Positions 49,003-57,982 of a stretch of DNA of 64,000 bases are shown in pieces. Positions within the stretch are counted from its first letter, which is position 1. Each line of letters opens with the position of its first letter. The stretch lies in assembly GCA_964588995.1 (NCBI GenBank), contig CAZPQM010000003.1, positions 124,001 through 188,000 of the forward strand, given 5' to 3'. A program made the position numbers and the translations under genes. The notes under the pieces were generated by a model. The model was not told the origin of the DNA, did no database searches, and saw only the letters and a program-made list of their open reading frames with translations. This stretch comes from CAZPQM01 sp964588995 (GTDB lineage: Bacteria; Pseudomonadota; Alphaproteobacteria; Rickettsiales; UBA8987).

Positions 49003-49596
49003 TTAGCGTAGCGCATCCTCCAGCATCGCAGGCGTAATCGCGCCTTCACGCAGGATCGTAAACCGATCCCCTTCGAGCCGAACCACCGTCGAGGGTTGCT
49101 CCGAAAAGGGCCGTGTGACGGGGGCAATAGCGGCCAACCCATCGCCAAATTCTTCCGCTATGGCCTCTGCCGTCAGGAGAGGCGACTTGCCAGCCCGGTT
49201 GGCGCTGCTCGCAGCTACCGGCTTACCGTATTTTTGCAATAGTTCCGCCAGCTCCGGATAGTCGGGAATGCGGATGCCGACCGTTCCACCTTCGCCGATC
49301 AGCCTTGCGTCGAGATTCGCCTCCTTTTTGACCGGCAAAATCAATGTCAAAGGGCCGGGGAAAAACTGTTCGGCAATACGCTCGGCCTCGGATGAAAAAA
49401 CGGCGATTTCCTTGGCATTTTCGACGGTATCGACCATAATCTGCGAGGGCTTATTATCGCGTTCTTTCAACTTGTAGAGATGGTCTATAGCATCTTTGGA
49501 CGCTGCATCGGCCATCAACCCATATACCGTCTCGGTCGGATGGGCAATAACCTTCTGATATGTAAGCGCTTTAAGATAATCTATCATCATGTGCAT
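49003..49596 (-). CDS. tsaC: Sua5/YciO/YrdC family threonylcarbamoyl-AMP synthase
   Basis: The enzyme makes threonylcarbamoyl-AMP from Thr, bicarbonate and ATP for t6A at position 37 of ANN-decoding tRNAs. The 197-residue protein has KVIAHPTETVYGLMADAASK (about residues 15-34), KERDNKPSQIMVDTVENAKE, FFPGPLTLILPVKKE, GTVGIRIPDYPEL and PVAASSANRAGKSPLLTAEA, all family blocks. The C-terminal Sua5 extension is absent, so it is the short TsaC/YrdC form. It converges with the HAD gene. Confidence 0.92.
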   Translation of the reverse strand: MHMMIDYLKALTYQKVIAHPTETVYGLMADAASKDAIDHLYKLKERDNKPSQIMVDTVENAKEIAVFSSEAERIAEQFFPGPLTLILPVKKEANLDARLIGEGGTVGIRIPDYPELAELLQKYGKPVAASSANRAGKSPLLTAEAIAEEFGDGLAAIAPVTRPFSEQPSTVVRLEGDRFTILREGAITPAMLEDALR

Positions 49597-49633
49597 ATTT
49601 ATAGCACCCCTTAACGATTTATTAAACCTTTAG

Positions 49634-49642
49634 TGGTACACT
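49634..49642 (+). promoter_or_regulatory. Putative extended -10 element before the 1155-residue gene
   Basis: TGGTACACT fits the extended -10 pattern TG-N-TACACT. A start near 49649 would give a leader of about 53 bases before the ATG at 49702. The leader has no clear Shine-Dalgarno sequence close to the ATG, so translation could be weak or regulated. Confidence 0.35.
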
Positions 49643-49701
49643 GTAGCTATGAGGCAAGAGATATACGTTAATAGCATTAATTTTAGACAAGTTGTAGATT
49701 T

Positions 49702-52700
49702 ATGAACGCTCCAACGACCGCACAACTCTTTAAAGCCCAGAAACGTCAGGCGGAAAATATATTCGAGGACGTTATGAACCGCTCGAAAGGGGTGGATGTC
49801 GATGCTGAGCATAAAGCGTTCATGGAACGGTTTTTTAATCAAACGGATCGTATCTCACACGCCAGTGGTTTAGGTTTTCAGCGGGATAAATGGTTTGCTA
49901 ACAGTGGGATGGGTGCAGTCACCGGCGCTGATCAGTATGACGTCGTTCCACTTGCACAAAAATTCCCTTCCATGCACCGAGATGCGACAAGGAACTATTA
50001 CACATATGCGCCTGTGGCGGGCGATCTAATTGAACGTTATAAAGAAATGTACGTTACCGCGCCGGCGGAAGGGCTGATTGACGCACGGAAAGAAGGTCGC
50101 GCTTCACAGCGCCATTTCCGCCTGGGGGTGGAAAGTGTGCCGGAGGGTGTATATGCAAACTCTTATTTAATGAATATGAACTTGGTGAAGCTGGCAGCAG
50201 ATGGCAAGCAGTTTACCGTTAAATATGAGCGGGATGAATGGGGCAACCAGTTGAAAGTGCAAAAAAAGCTGGCTTTTACAGAACAGGAAGCGGCAGAGGC
50301 GGTAGCAGAGGCGATGCAAACCGCAGACTTTTTATTGGAAAACTATAAGAGCATTTTTTCGGACGTTCGCGTCGATGGCCAGGCACTGCCGGATCGGATT
50401 GAAAATCTCGATCAGTTACAGGCAATGGTGGATAAGGCAAAAAAAGAGGTGAAGAATAGTGAGTTTGCTAACGATTCGGATAACTATAAAAAGGCTATGA
50501 AGGCCTTAGCTCAGGTCGAAGTGCCCTGGAGTAAGGTGGTGCATTATTGGAAGAAGGTAAAACCGGAGCGAAATGCAACGATAGTCGCCGGTGTAACCTC
50601 GACCGGAGACATGGAGGCGCATATTGAGAAATATGGAACGTCAGCCTATCAGGAAATTCCCCGTTCTAATCTGCTTGCCCCGCAATCTGTGGTGCGTAAC
50701 TCGGAGAGAGCGTTTACCCGTTCGATTGTGGAGCAGTTGGCGGACGTAAGACAAAAAAGTAATGAGGAATTTGAAAAAAAGTTAGCAGAATTAGGCGGCA
50801 AAGTTACCTATAATGATCAAAAGAATCTCTATACGGTACGTCTGCGAGGTGGAAAGCTGTTAATGGATGTATATGCAGAACCACTTGCGAAAGATTTTAT
50901 ACAAAACTCAGAGGACGATACTGAAACAAAATACAAAAGAGGTAAAGATCATCGGACCGAGATTGTCAGTATCCGCGAGCTCAAAGCCGAAATAGCCCGT
51001 TCAATGCCGAAGTTTCAGCATGGGCAAAATGCGAATAGCACCACGGAGATCGTACACTCGCAGCGTTCCTGGGATATTTACGAGGTAGCAAGAGACGAAG
51101 CAGGTAAGTGGGGTATGCAGGCAAAGGACTGGGTGCATGTAGCCGGGTTGCCGATGGATCCGGCAGCGCGTGAACGGCTGCGTTTTGATCCGTATGCCGG
51201 GCTGGAATTCCGTATGGAGGCGCTTAAGCATGCGGAAGGCACGAAAGAATATAAACACAACATGGAACGCTATAAACAGGCCTTTTTACGGAAAAATCTC
51301 GGGTTTCTTACCAATTTTAAAGACGAACAAACCGGCGAATTATCCAACGATCACAACGATTTCCCTAAGACAAAAAAAGAAGCGGTACGCTTAAAAAAGC
51401 AAGGCGAACTTCCGAAAGATTACGATGAAGAGCTCAACAACGCGGATTTACAAAAGAAATTATGGAATAAGTGGCAGGAGATGACGCAGGATGTCGATTT
51501 TTCACAGGATAAGGAGGAAGTGAAAAAGGCATTGAAAGGGCGTGCCTTTGGCCCGAATCCGAATGAAACCTATCAGCCTGGTGATCAAGTGGACCTATAC
51601 CCTACCTATTACCACGATTATTTGCTTCATGTCTGGAACCATCCCATGAACGCCAAGCTGAGTTTGACCCACTATGGTGAGATCTCGCTTAGTAATAATC
51701 CTCCGTTGGTAGTTAATCGACATGGCGAGATGAAGCAGGCAAAGCCGATGCAGGAGGTCCGGCTGTACCATCCCAGCTTTGGCAACTACCTATATGAACA
51801 CTCAACGGGCGATGTAACCCACTCGTCCATGGGAGGAAGGGCGTTTGGCGGTGGCAATATCAAGGCGTTTGGTACATTTGGGCATGCTTATATTCACGAC
51901 AAGTATATGATGGATTATATTAAACAATACAATCCTTTTAAAAATAAACGTGCTAAAGATTATTTTACCGACCACGAGCGCTGGGCGCCGGAGACTTTTA
52001 CGGATGCTTCCGAAAATCTGAATACCAGACTGATTGAAGAAGCGACCAAGCTCAGTAGATATATTTTCAAGTATGAGTTGGCCAGTACGACGGCAGATGA
52101 CGCATTACCTCGAATAAGGGCGGCTAAAATCATGGCTGACACTCATCGGGAGCTCACCCTTTCGTTTAAAAATATGGGGTCGGCCGTTGCGCGTTTTGTA
52201 GGTGGCGGTGTGCTAGGTGCCGGGTTGACTGTCGGAGCGTCCGTAGTGGGCGGGTTTGCGCTGACCACGGTCGGCTTTGCGGCGACGGCAGTGGTAGCAC
52301 CTATAGCGGGCGTGATTGCCGGTGCCAAGATGATGAAAAATTATGCGGAAACCCGGTTTGTCGACTTACATGATTTCGAACGGCAATCGAAGAGTGATGT
52401 ATGGCAGATATATGAGAACCGGGTACGGGACGGAGGCCTTTTCGGTCTGGAGGCGCTTAAACAGGATGCATCACTTTTTTTAAGAGCGCTCAGGAAACTA
52501 GCGTATCAGCATAACTATATGCGGACCGGTATTGAGAGTACGGACACCGTTGGGCGTTTAAGCTTATTAGCAGGTGGAGTGTTTTTCGCCGGAGCAATTA
52601 CGGCTGCAGCTACCTCCTACCTGGCGGTAGCCGCCGTACCTATTTTGCTGGCGGCAGGTGTAGTATCTTCAGCGGTTGGTGCTACGCAGTTTATCATGGG

Positions 52701-53169
52701 TAATTTAGCCGACAAAGGCCGGATTCACTGGCAGCATAGTTTCTTTAATGACCAGGGCATGGATCGCTATGCTAATGTCATGCAAAATACGGTAGCGGAC
52801 ACCACGCTTCGGGTGACCCCAATCGACTTCGGACGTAACATACCACAAAATGAAGAATATATTAGTCGCATAACCAAGCAGGGTGAACAGCTGAATAAAC
52901 AGTTGGGGATTACAGGCAACAATATAGATAGGCAAATCCGTATGACGGAGGCTGAGCTTGCACTGAAAGAAGCACAGGCCGATCTGAAGTTTCAGGAGAA
53001 AGTGGAGAAAAAGCTTGGGCTTGCTAAGAGAATGGGAGAACTGGAAGGCGGCGCTACCGAGAAAAAATGGGCGGAGAATTTTAAGAAAGAAGCCGATAAC
53101 ACGTATGTGTCGAAAGAAGAGTTGCGCAAAATACTCCGCGAAGAAATGCGCCATAATCGTGCCAACTAA
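49702..53169 (+). CDS. Large protein of unknown function, 1155 residues, with C-terminal hydrophobic hairpins
   Basis: I do not recognise this protein. It has no signal peptide. Residues 1-820 are soluble, charged and rich in Lys, Glu, Tyr and Asn, with helical stretches such as EAAEAVAEAMQTADFLLENY and a basic patch near 470-620. Two Gly/Ala-rich hydrophobic regions follow: about 823-875 (VARFVGGGVLGAGLTVGASV, then VGGFALTTVGFAATAVVAPI) and about 953-1000 (LLAGGVFFAGAITAAATSYL, then AVAAVPILLAAGVVSSAVGA). Residues about 1053-1155 form a charged coiled coil ending RKILREEMRHNRAN. The layout (large soluble head, paired membrane hairpins, coiled tail) recalls secreted effectors and membrane-tethered structural proteins. 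flhB lies 54 bases downstream. Confidence 0.7.
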   Translation: MNAPTTAQLFKAQKRQAENIFEDVMNRSKGVDVDAEHKAFMERFFNQTDRISHASGLGFQRDKWFANSGMGAVTGADQYDVVPLAQKFPSMHRDATRNYYTYAPVAGDLIERYKEMYVTAPAEGLIDARKEGRASQRHFRLGVESVPEGVYANSYLMNMNLVKLAADGKQFTVKYERDEWGNQLKVQKKLAFTEQEAAEAVAEAMQTADFLLENYKSIFSDVRVDGQALPDRIENLDQLQAMVDKAKKEVKNSEFANDSDNYKKAMKALAQVEVPWSKVVHYWKKVKPERNATIVAGVTSTGDMEAHIEKYGTSAYQEIPRSNLLAPQSVVRNSERAFTRSIVEQLADVRQKSNEEFEKKLAELGGKVTYNDQKNLYTVRLRGGKLLMDVYAEPLAKDFIQNSEDDTETKYKRGKDHRTEIVSIRELKAEIARSMPKFQHGQNANSTTEIVHSQRSWDIYEVARDEAGKWGMQAKDWVHVAGLPMDPAARERLRFDPYAGLEFRMEALKHAEGTKEYKHNMERYKQAFLRKNLGFLTNFKDEQTGELSNDHNDFPKTKKEAVRLKKQGELPKDYDEELNNADLQKKLWNKWQEMTQDVDFSQDKEEVKKALKGRAFGPNPNETYQPGDQVDLYPTYYHDYLLHVWNHPMNAKLSLTHYGEISLSNNPPLVVNRHGEMKQAKPMQEVRLYHPSFGNYLYEHSTGDVTHSSMGGRAFGGGNIKAFGTFGHAYIHDKYMMDYIKQYNPFKNKRAKDYFTDHERWAPETFTDASENLNTRLIEEATKLSRYIFKYELASTTADDALPRIRAAKIMADTHRELTLSFKNMGSAVARFVGGGVLGAGLTVGASVVGGFALTTVGFAATAVVAPIAGVIAGAKMMKNYAETRFVDLHDFERQSKSDVWQIYENRVRDGGLFGLEALKQDASLFLRALRKLAYQHNYMRTGIESTDTVGRLSLLAGGVFFAGAITAAATSYLAVAAVPILLAAGVVSSAVGATQFIMGNLADKGRIHWQHSFFNDQGMDRYANVMQNTVADTTLRVTPIDFGRNIPQNEEYISRITKQGEQLNKQLGITGNNIDRQIRMTEAELALKEAQADLKFQEKVEKKLGLAKRMGELEGGATEKKWAENFKKEADNTYVSKEELRKILREEMRHNRAN

Positions 53170-53174
53170 TCTCA

Positions 53175-53183
53175 TGATATAAT
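53175..53183 (+). promoter_or_regulatory. Extended -10 promoter of flhB
   Basis: TGATATAAT matches the extended -10 consensus, six bases after the stop of the 1155-residue gene and 41 bases before the flhB ATG. It suggests flhB can be transcribed independently of that gene. Confidence 0.5.
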
Positions 53184-53223
53184 CCTGCTGACAAGCTATC
53201 CTAAAATGGGCTAAAGTTCTTTC

Positions 53224-54294
53224 ATGCCCGAGGAGAATGATCAGGAAAAGACCGAGGAACCTACCCAGCGCCGCATTCAGGAGGCGGTGAAGAAGGGACA
53301 GGTGGCAACCAGCCGTGAGGTCGCGAATTTTTTTATGTTCGTCGTGCTGGCGCTTAATATTGTCTGGTTTGCCCCTTACTATGCACGGCTGGCCGTTTAT
53401 GATTTTGCCCGCTTTATCCATTCCCCGCATGATATTTCGCTCGATTTCGGCAACCTTCACGTCGTTACGATAGAGACGGTGCTGGATGTGGCATTCATTA
53501 TGCTGCTCCCCATCATGGCGACAGTGGTAGCGGCGCTCGCAGCCAATTTCCTGCAAAATGGCCTGGTGATTTCCGGCGAGCCGATCGTACCGAAGCTGGA
53601 GAAAATCTCGCTGATTAAAGGTGTCAAACGGCTGTTCTCAATGCGCAGTCTGGTTGAGTTTATCAAAGGGCTCATAAAAATCACCATTGTCGGCATCGTC
53701 GCCTATCTGGTGGTGGCGAGCGAAATTTCCCGGCTGGCGGAGTCAATCAGCTATAGCGTCAAAGATGTGATCAGCCTGCTTGCAAGCCTTGCGTTTCGGA
53801 TGGTGCTCGCCGCCACGGCGGTGATGCTGATCATCGCGATACTGGATTTTGCCTATCAGCGTTATGAATATCTCAAAAATTTGCGCATGACGCGACAGGA
53901 GCTGAAAGACGAATTCAAACAGGCGGAGGGAGACCCGAAGATCAAGGCGAAGCTCAAGCAGATTCGCATGGAGCGGGCGCAGAAGCGCATGATGTCTGCC
54001 GTTCCGGATGCGGATGTTGTGATTCGGAACCCGACGCATTATGCGGTAGCCCTGAAATACGATCAGATGAGTATGCAAGCGCCGGTAGTAGTAGCAATGG
54101 GGCAGGAGAAGGTCGCGCTGCGTATTATTGACGTGGCGGAGGAGCATGAGGTCCCCGTCGTTATGAACCGTCCGCTTGCCCGCGCGCTCTACGAAACAGC
54201 CGAGCTTGATGAGGAAATTCCGCTTGAGCATTATCAGGCGGTAGCGGAGGTGATTAGTTATGTATACAAGCTGAAAGGTCGGCAGGCTGCCTAA
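53224..54294 (+). CDS. flhB: Flagellar biosynthesis protein FlhB
   Basis: FlhB is an inner-membrane part of the flagellar type III export gate and switches substrate specificity by self-cleavage. The 356-residue protein begins EENDQEKTEEPTQRRIQEAV, KKGQVATSREVANFFMFVVL, has four membrane segments (to about residue 210) and the cytosolic Asn269-Pro-Thr-His autocleavage motif in VVIRNPTHYAVALKYD, then LRIIDVAEEHEVPVVMNRPL and ARALYETAELDEEIPLEHYQ. Its end overlaps the converging histidine-kinase gene by four bases. It lies apart from the 16-24 kb flagellar island. Confidence 0.97.
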   Translation: MPEENDQEKTEEPTQRRIQEAVKKGQVATSREVANFFMFVVLALNIVWFAPYYARLAVYDFARFIHSPHDISLDFGNLHVVTIETVLDVAFIMLLPIMATVVAALAANFLQNGLVISGEPIVPKLEKISLIKGVKRLFSMRSLVEFIKGLIKITIVGIVAYLVVASEISRLAESISYSVKDVISLLASLAFRMVLAATAVMLIIAILDFAYQRYEYLKNLRMTRQELKDEFKQAEGDPKIKAKLKQIRMERAQKRMMSAVPDADVVIRNPTHYAVALKYDQMSMQAPVVVAMGQEKVALRIIDVAEEHEVPVVMNRPLARALYETAELDEEIPLEHYQAVAEVISYVYKLKGRQAA

Positions 54295-56030
54295 TCCGGC
54301 AGGCCATTATTGATGATGCGTTCACCCGGTAGAGTAATTGTCACCTTGGTGCCAACATTTTCGATACTTTGAATGGTCAGATTACCACCATGCAGTTCGG
54401 CGAACATTTTGCACAGGGGCAAGCCTAATCCTGTTCCTCCCTTAGATGGATCGCTATGAACCTGCCCGAAAGCGGAGAGTGCTTTCGGTATTTCAGCCTC
54501 TTTCATGCCTTTGCCGGTGTCGGTTACGACCAGTAAAATATTGCCCGTTTCATCGATGGCGCAACTCATCTCTATTAACCCTTCCGCTGCTGTGAATTTG
54601 AGTGAATTAGACACCAGATTCAGCAAAATTTGCTTCAGCTTGCGTTCATCCCCAATAATCAGTGGGAAATCGTCCGGGATATCCATTAGCAACTTGACAT
54701 TATCGCGCCGTGCTTTTTCGCTTAAAATGCGTTTTACATCTTTAATGATCCGCGGAATGGAGACCTTATCGTTGCGTAGCTCGATTTTACCGGCCTCACC
54801 CTTGGAAAACTCGAGAATATCGTTAATCAGGGACAACAGATGATTCCCGCAGCTATGCATATCCTGTATTCGTTCTTCCTGCTTTTTATTGAGTTTGCCA
54901 AAATAGCCAGCAATCATCATCTCGGAAAAACCGATAATAGCATTCAGCGGAGTACGGAGTTCATGGCTCATATTTGCCAAAAAATCTGATTTTGCCTGAC
55001 TCGCCAGCACGGCGGCGCGTTCCGAGCGTTGGACGCGGTTCATTTGTCTCGCAACGGCCACTGCGAAGAAGGAAATCGCAAAAACGAATAGGGCAAAAAT
55101 ACCTAAGAAGGTTAAATCATTGATGCGAGTGCGGCGCCATTCAGCCAGTAAATCCTGCTCATAACCAACGACACTCGCAATCATATGGAGATTGGGAATG
55201 GCGCGGAAAGAATAGATGCGTAACCTACCATCCACCTGACTGTTTTTTACAAGGGCTGTGCTGATGAGCGTTGTATCATTAACGGGATGTTCCAGACTAA
55301 GGTTCTCCCATACCCCCGTTTCTTGTCGGTCAGGCAGTTCGTTAATGAGAATGGATTGGTCATCACGGCTTAGTACAAGACGGGTTTGGCGGTCACTTTC
55401 AATGGCACGAAAGAAATTGCTAACATAATCGCTATTCACTGCAGCCAGAAAAATACCCCCAAACGTGCCGTCGAGTTTACTGTAGGCACGGCTCATAACA
55501 ACAAACTCATCACCATTTTGCTGGTAGGTGCCAACATATAGACTGTCTAAGCCATCAGATAGTGAATGTTCGCGGAAAAAAATATTTTCTTCGAGTGATT
55601 GACCGATCTCAAAGAGCGCCTGACTAGTCTCCTCGTGGTAATAAATCTGTACATTACCAGATGCATCGGTCATCAGCATGGCGTTTATTTGCGGCGTTTC
55701 TTCGACCCATTGGCGAAAATTATTGCGTATATCGTCCATAAGATTGCTACCGAACAACAAATTGAAATATTGCCTTTCACCTGCACGTTTTAGCGTTAGA
55801 TCGACGGTTAAAAAGGTCAGCTCGATATTTTCGGCGATGGTATGCGTTAAACGTTCGATTGTGCGCTTGCCTTCGTTAATAGCAAGCTCTCTTGCGTCAC
55901 TTGCGCGCTTATACACAATAGCGGCATTCAGGCTGAGTATGACGACGCAAAAGAGAATAATCAGCCGAATTAATGACTGACGGCTGCGGCCGTTGCGAGC
56001 GGTAACTGCTTTGCTTCCAATATCATTCAT
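54291..56030 (-). CDS. Membrane sensor histidine kinase with large periplasmic sensor
   Basis: The 579-residue protein has membrane segments at about residues 20-40 (LIRLIILFCVVILSLNAAIV) and 298-322 (FLGIFALFVFAISFFAVAVA). The 255-residue region between them looks like a double-Cache (PDC) sensor, for example VMSRAYSKLDGTFGGIFLAA. The kinase core has ANMSHELRTPLNAIIGFSEM with the phospho-His, ILLNLVSNSLKFTAAEG (N box), LLVVTDTGKGMKE (G1) and SKGGTGLGLPLCKMFAELHG (G2). No response-regulator gene is adjacent, so its partner is unknown. It converges with flhB. Confidence 0.93.
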   Translation of the reverse strand: MNDIGSKAVTARNGRSRQSLIRLIILFCVVILSLNAAIVYKRASDARELAINEGKRTIERLTHTIAENIELTFLTVDLTLKRAGERQYFNLLFGSNLMDDIRNNFRQWVEETPQINAMLMTDASGNVQIYYHEETSQALFEIGQSLEENIFFREHSLSDGLDSLYVGTYQQNGDEFVVMSRAYSKLDGTFGGIFLAAVNSDYVSNFFRAIESDRQTRLVLSRDDQSILINELPDRQETGVWENLSLEHPVNDTTLISTALVKNSQVDGRLRIYSFRAIPNLHMIASVVGYEQDLLAEWRRTRINDLTFLGIFALFVFAISFFAVAVARQMNRVQRSERAAVLASQAKSDFLANMSHELRTPLNAIIGFSEMMIAGYFGKLNKKQEERIQDMHSCGNHLLSLINDILEFSKGEAGKIELRNDKVSIPRIIKDVKRILSEKARRDNVKLLMDIPDDFPLIIGDERKLKQILLNLVSNSLKFTAAEGLIEMSCAIDETGNILLVVTDTGKGMKEAEIPKALSAFGQVHSDPSKGGTGLGLPLCKMFAELHGGNLTIQSIENVGTKVTITLPGERIINNGLPD

Positions 56031-56111
56031 AAGCCACCTTTAACTTGTAAATGGTAGCACAGAAAGCTTAAGCAAAAGTTAAAAGGGAGCGCAAAGCTGT
56101 GATATTTATGC

Positions 56112-56516
56112 CTAAATCTCAACCCAGGCATCGTGAGCATCATAAAGCCGCAGCTTTATGCAATCCGCGTTAGGGAAAAGCTGAGGACAGACCGTATTTT
56201 TTAGATGTTCAGCCAGCCGCTCTGCGGTCGGGTCGGAAGGCAGGTAATAGATGGTCTGTCCAGTATAAGAGGAGATAAAATCTCCAAGCTTGCGGTCAGA
56301 TTCATTCAGTATGACGGTATGGTCAAGATGTTCGTGGATCCAGTTGCCGAGTACTTCCTTTAGCTCATAAAAGTCAATCAGGATGTCAGATTCCGAGTTA
56401 CTGGTAAAACTAGCCTCAAGGGTGTGTTGATAGCCATGCAGATTGCTGCAAGGGCCATCATACTCGGTCAGGCGCTTTGCCGCGCTGAAGGTGGTTTTTA
56501 CGGTGCAGGTCGTCAT
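56112..56516 (-). CDS. 6-pyruvoyl-tetrahydropterin synthase / QueD-like protein with altered metal site
   Basis: The 134-residue protein has the PTPS/QueD fold: CTVKTTFSAAKRLTEYDGPC, CSNLHGYQHTLEASF, ILIDFYELKEVLGNWIHEHL, LDHTVILNESD and DPTAERLAEHLKNTVC, ending LRLYDAHDAWVEI. Normal members bind zinc with three His: one in AAH (here AAK) and two in HGHxY (here HGYxH). The active Cys position and the LDHxxLN His remain. QueD would make 6-carboxytetrahydropterin for queuosine, but with two ligands replaced the enzyme may have another metal, substrate or no activity. queC and queE are not here. Confidence 0.75.
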   Translation of the reverse strand: MTTCTVKTTFSAAKRLTEYDGPCSNLHGYQHTLEASFTSNSESDILIDFYELKEVLGNWIHEHLDHTVILNESDRKLGDFISSYTGQTIYYLPSDPTAERLAEHLKNTVCPQLFPNADCIKLRLYDAHDAWVEI

Positions 56517-56538
56517 AACAGCCTATTCATATCCTATT

Positions 56539-57240
56539 TTAAAAGCGATTAACAGCCTGATGCATACGCTCGGTGCCAAGCTCGAGGAACCGCTTTTCCA
56601 CGGCTGCAAGCTCTTCCGCGCTCAGGGCACGGCTAAGCCGTTTTTGTACGCTATCCAATTCGGTGGATAAGGCAGGCTGCTCCACGCCGATCGTGGCAAG
56701 TTGCATCCAGGCAAGCGCTTCGATTGTGCGTGCAACCGTATCCGCCTGCTCTGCCAGGCTGAGCCCATAGAGCGCCATAGAGCGCACATGGCCGCTTTCT
56801 GCCGCTTGTCTCATCCATAAAAGCGCCTCCTGCGTGTCGGGCTCTGTACCTTCCCCTTTCTGATACATCAGGCCGATGGCCAGCAGCGTTTCCGGATTAT
56901 AGTCCGGATTAATCGCCACAGCATTCAGATACCATTCCAGCCCTTTTTCGGGATTCTGCTCGACGCCCTGCCCGCGGCGGTAAAAATTCCCCAGCTGCGT
57001 TATTGCACCAACCGAACCGAGTTCGGCTGCCTCGTAATACCATTTGGCGGCTGCGTTATAATCCGGTATGTCCGCTTCTTCAGCGCGCCGCCCTAGGCAC
57101 TCCATACATTCGCGCTCCCCCAGTGCGGCGCAGATACGCAGTTCCGCATAAGTAATATCACAGGTTGGGCGCATCGTCAGAATACCGCCCAGCAGCGCGA
57201 TAACAAAAATAATCAGCAGGGATTTCACAACGGAGGGCAT
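56539..57240 (-). CDS. Sel1-repeat protein
   Basis: The 233-residue protein has an N-terminal membrane segment (SLLIIFVIALLGGILTMRP, about residues 6-24) and then Sel1-like repeats: DYNAAAKWYYEAAELGSVGA, ITQLGNFYRRGQGVEQNPEK, GLEWYLNAVAINPDYNPETL and LLWMRQAAESGHVRSMALYG. Such repeats form alpha-superhelices for protein contacts in the periplasm or at the membrane. The last 60 residues (RTIEALAWMQLATIGVEQPA onward) continue the helical pattern. It lies 5 bases after the J-domain gene on the same strand. Confidence 0.85.
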   Translation of the reverse strand: MPSVVKSLLIIFVIALLGGILTMRPTCDITYAELRICAALGERECMECLGRRAEEADIPDYNAAAKWYYEAAELGSVGAITQLGNFYRRGQGVEQNPEKGLEWYLNAVAINPDYNPETLLAIGLMYQKGEGTEPDTQEALLWMRQAAESGHVRSMALYGLSLAEQADTVARTIEALAWMQLATIGVEQPALSTELDSVQKRLSRALSAEELAAVEKRFLELGTERMHQAVNRF

Positions 57241-57245
57241 TACGA

Positions 57246-57893
57246 TTAGGACGGGGCCAGCAGGCCGTCAGCCGCTTTTAAAATATGGTACGCGTGGTTA
57301 ATGCGTTTCAGCCGGGCTTCGGCGCTTTTTTTATCTTTCTCGGCTTTAGAATCCGGATGATGCTGTTTCACGAGCTTACGATAGTGCAGCTTCAGCTCTT
57401 CCCGGCTGATCGGTAAGGTAACGGAAAGGATCGAAATCGCCTCATGTTCCTCGGAAGTCGGCCGGCGTGCCACATTTCCGTTTGGGTTAGACGGCTGCGT
57501 CTGCCGCCCTGTACGGACCGTATCGGCCTGCTGATAGATGCTATCGAGCCTCTCCTGCTGACGACTGATACGTTTAAGGCTTTCCAGCGTAATCCGGTGT
57601 CCGGTGAGGGCGTCGCGCTCGAAGGCGGCGATCTCTTCGGCACTCATATTGGCGAAAAAATTCCAGTTTTTATTGATTTCTCTAATGTGCTGCTGGCAGT
57701 AATAGTTGGCTTCACCGGGTTTCCGGTCGAGACAATCGGCGAGCGGATCAAACTCGGCGCCATAAAGCCGCTTGATCAGCGATGCGGGTAGATCCCGCGT
57801 AGGGCCACGAAACTCAGCCGGTTCCTCACAGCCCGGAAAGGCGCAGGTTTTTTGCTTCGATTCGGAGAATAGCGAACGTCGTTTCAACTTCAT
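57246..57893 (-). CDS. J-domain protein with N-terminal Cys motif
   Basis: The 215-residue protein has an N-terminal KTCAFPGCEEPAEFRGPTRD with spaced Cys, and a third and fourth near YYCQQHIREINKNWNFFANM, possibly a metal site. A C-terminal J domain (about residues 152-212) has LPISREELKLHYRKLVKQHH followed by the Pro-Asp of the HPD motif that stimulates DnaK, then RLKRINHAYHILKAADGLL. This layout is a known alphaproteobacterial family of DnaJ-like proteins with unknown clients. It is followed by the Sel1-repeat gene. Confidence 0.87.
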   Translation of the reverse strand: MKLKRRSLFSESKQKTCAFPGCEEPAEFRGPTRDLPASLIKRLYGAEFDPLADCLDRKPGEANYYCQQHIREINKNWNFFANMSAEEIAAFERDALTGHRITLESLKRISRQQERLDSIYQQADTVRTGRQTQPSNPNGNVARRPTSEEHEAISILSVTLPISREELKLHYRKLVKQHHPDSKAEKDKKSAEARLKRINHAYHILKAADGLLAPS

Positions 57894-57982
57894 AGGTCCT
57901 ATTATGCCTTAAAAAGCGTATGGTGATAAACTAATTCTGTGACAATACCTGCGGAGTTAGCTAGGCTTTTTCTAAACATACC

